In this document: in pieces, positions 5,316 through 6,036 of the stretch
Numbering within the stretch: the first letter of the stretch is position 1
Layout: each line of letters opens with the position of its first letter
DNA from: Chloroflexota bacterium
GTDB taxonomy: Bacteria > Chloroflexota > Chloroflexia > Chloroflexales > Kallotenuaceae
DNA: 6,036 nucleotides
Direction of reading: 5' to 3'
Assembly (NCBI GenBank): GCA_019240175.1
Contig: JAFAYS010001201.1
Span: forward strand, 1-6,036
Translations under genes and position numbers: made by a program
Notes under the pieces: model-generated
What the model was told of the DNA's origin: nothing
Seen by the model: the letters and a program-made list of their open reading frames with translations, nothing else
Databases searched by the model: none

Positions 5316-5353
5316 GAGCGTAACCAAGCTGGGATCAGCGACGTTTAGCCTAA

Positions 5354-5359
5354 TATACT
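5354..5359 (+). promoter_or_regulatory. Probable -10 element of the UDP-glucose dehydrogenase gene
   Basis: TATACT matches five of six bases of the -10 consensus and lies 24 bp before the GTG start, leaving a leader of about 18 nt. The -35 window at 17-bp spacing (5331-5336) reads GGGATC, unlike TTGACA, and falls within the second copy of the CTGGGATCA repeat. This suggests activator dependence or a non-housekeeping sigma factor. Confidence 0.5.
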
Positions 5360-5371
5360 CAACCCACATGC

Positions 5372-5377
5372 AGGAGG
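5372..5377 (+). promoter_or_regulatory. Strong Shine-Dalgarno deciding the GTG start at 5384
   Basis: AGGAGG lies 6 nt before GTG at 5384. No ATG in this frame occurs near the Rossmann-fold start, and the GTG puts the first beta strand (KKICVVGTGYVG) at the expected position, so the start is well supported. Confidence 0.85.
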
Positions 5378-5383
5378 GGATTC

Positions 5384-6036
5384 GTGAAGAAGATTTGTGT
5401 CGTCGGCACCGGGTACGTTGGTCTGGTGACTGGCGTTTGCTTTGCAGATTTGGGTAATGATGTGACGTGCATCGAGATCGACCAGCGCAAGCTCGACACG
5501 CTGCGCTCGGGCAAAACGCCGATCTACGAGCCGGGCCTGGAAGAGCTGCTCAAGCGCAGCCTCGACGCGGGCCGTCTGCACTTCACCGACAACTACGATC
5601 TCGGTGTTCCCGAGGCCGACTATGTGTTTATCACCGTCGGCACGCCTATGAATCACGACGGCTCGGCGGATATGCAGTATGTTGAGGCCGCCGCAAAGTC
5701 GATCGGCAAGGCATTGCGCAAGCCAACGATCATTATCGATAAGTCCACGGTTCCGGTTGGCACAGGCGATTGGGTCACCGATCTGATCGCGCAGGAGGCG
5801 GGCGATATTTCGTTCTCCGTGGTGTCGAATCCTGAGTTCCTGCGCGAAGGCTCAGCCGTCAGCGATTTTAACAAGCCGGATCGCATTGTGCTGGGCTCGC
5901 TCGATCGCGAGGCTGCTGAGCAGGTTGCCGTGCTGCACGAGCCGCTGCAAGCGTCGATCATCATCACCGATCTGCGCACCGCCGAGATGATTAAGTACGC
6001 CTCGAACGCCTTCCTGGCAACGCGTATCAGCTTCAT
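5384..6036 (+). CDS. UDP-glucose 6-dehydrogenase, N-terminal 217 codons, cut by window edge
   Basis: Oxidises UDP-glucose to UDP-glucuronate with two NAD+, supplying precursors for exopolysaccharide, capsule or lipid sugars (known for the Ugd/TuaD family). The visible part covers the NAD-binding Rossmann domain and the beginning of the central helix. Motifs are GTGYVG (8-13); Glu31, which ends the second strand and binds the NAD ribose; YEPGLEELL (48-56); FITVGTP (82-88); KSTVPVGT (120-127); NPEFLREGSAV (149-159), with Glu151 in the catalytic position; DRIVLG (166-171); and EMIKYASNAFLATRISF (201-217), with Lys204 and Asn208 as expected for substrate binding. The catalytic Cys of the family lies beyond the window, so activity cannot be confirmed. 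The start is GTG with a strong AGGAGG. It has its own -10 and is probably not part of the tgt transcript. Related UDP-sugar dehydrogenases, such as GDP-mannose dehydrogenase, are less likely given the motif set. Confidence 0.95.
   Translation, partial: MKKICVVGTGYVGLVTGVCFADLGNDVTCIEIDQRKLDTLRSGKTPIYEPGLEELLKRSLDAGRLHFTDNYDLGVPEADYVFITVGTPMNHDGSADMQYVEAAAKSIGKALRKPTIIIDKSTVPVGTGDWVTDLIAQEAGDISFSVVSNPEFLREGSAVSDFNKPDRIVLGSLDREAAEQVAVLHEPLQASIIITDLRTAEMIKYASNAFLATRISF

Larger units (their letters stand above)
5208..5383. other. 176-bp intergenic region upstream of the UDP-glucose dehydrogenase
   Basis: Holds several small structures but no gene: GGGA-TCAT-TCCC (5230-5241), CGACATT/AATGTCG (5241-5268), two TTAAT copies 11 bp apart (5275-5279 and 5286-5290), CGGATC/GATCCG (5291-5315) enclosing a T6 run, and CTGGGATCA twice (5228-5236 and 5329-5337). 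GATC occurs five times in about 105 bp. The region is visibly more AT-rich than the flanking genes. Confidence 0.7.

Noticed and set aside
5653..6036. 127-codon minus-strand frame at the right edge
   Set aside because: It is antisense to the UDP-glucose dehydrogenase, whose motifs are unmistakable in the plus frame.

Overview
The window is a roughly 60% GC, gene-dense piece of a bacterial chromosome. Protein sequence style and a C/G-rich stem-loop of the CCCTCACCC...CCCTCTCCC kind, which I associate with filamentous anoxygenic phototroph relatives, suggest Chloroflexota (class Chloroflexia). An actinobacterium-like source cannot be excluded from sequence alone. There are no tRNA or rRNA genes, CRISPR arrays, transposases or phage genes.

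Layout. On the minus strand, reading right to left, lie a 281-aa protein I do not recognise (1563-2408), a 269-bp repeat-bearing spacer, an SDR-family oxidoreductase (586-1293) and a QueA-family protein (from 589 off the left edge). The SDR stop and QueA start overlap as ATGA. On the plus strand, divergent from the unknown gene, lie tgt (2673-3854), then 3 bp later a single-pass membrane protein with a FecR-like domain (3858-5207). After a 176-bp regulatory-looking gap comes a UDP-glucose 6-dehydrogenase that runs off the right edge (from 5384).

How the genes may work together. Tgt inserts preQ1 into the wobble position of GUN-anticodon tRNAs, and QueA converts preQ1 to epoxyqueuosine, so both ends of the window touch queuosine biosynthesis. 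The QueA protein, however, belongs to a divergent branch in which the usual NDTRV motif reads NTSGT, and it is coupled to an SDR rather than to tgt. It may therefore act on something other than preQ1-tRNA. The FecR-like membrane protein and the UDP-glucose dehydrogenase suggest a change towards cell-envelope or exopolysaccharide functions on the right side.

Most of the window is ordinary. The points most worth a second look are the SDR/QueA-like pair, the heptanucleotide repeat plus hairpin between 1430 and 1539, the nearly leaderless start of tgt, and the small repeats in the two promoter-bearing gaps at 2409-2672 and 5208-5383.
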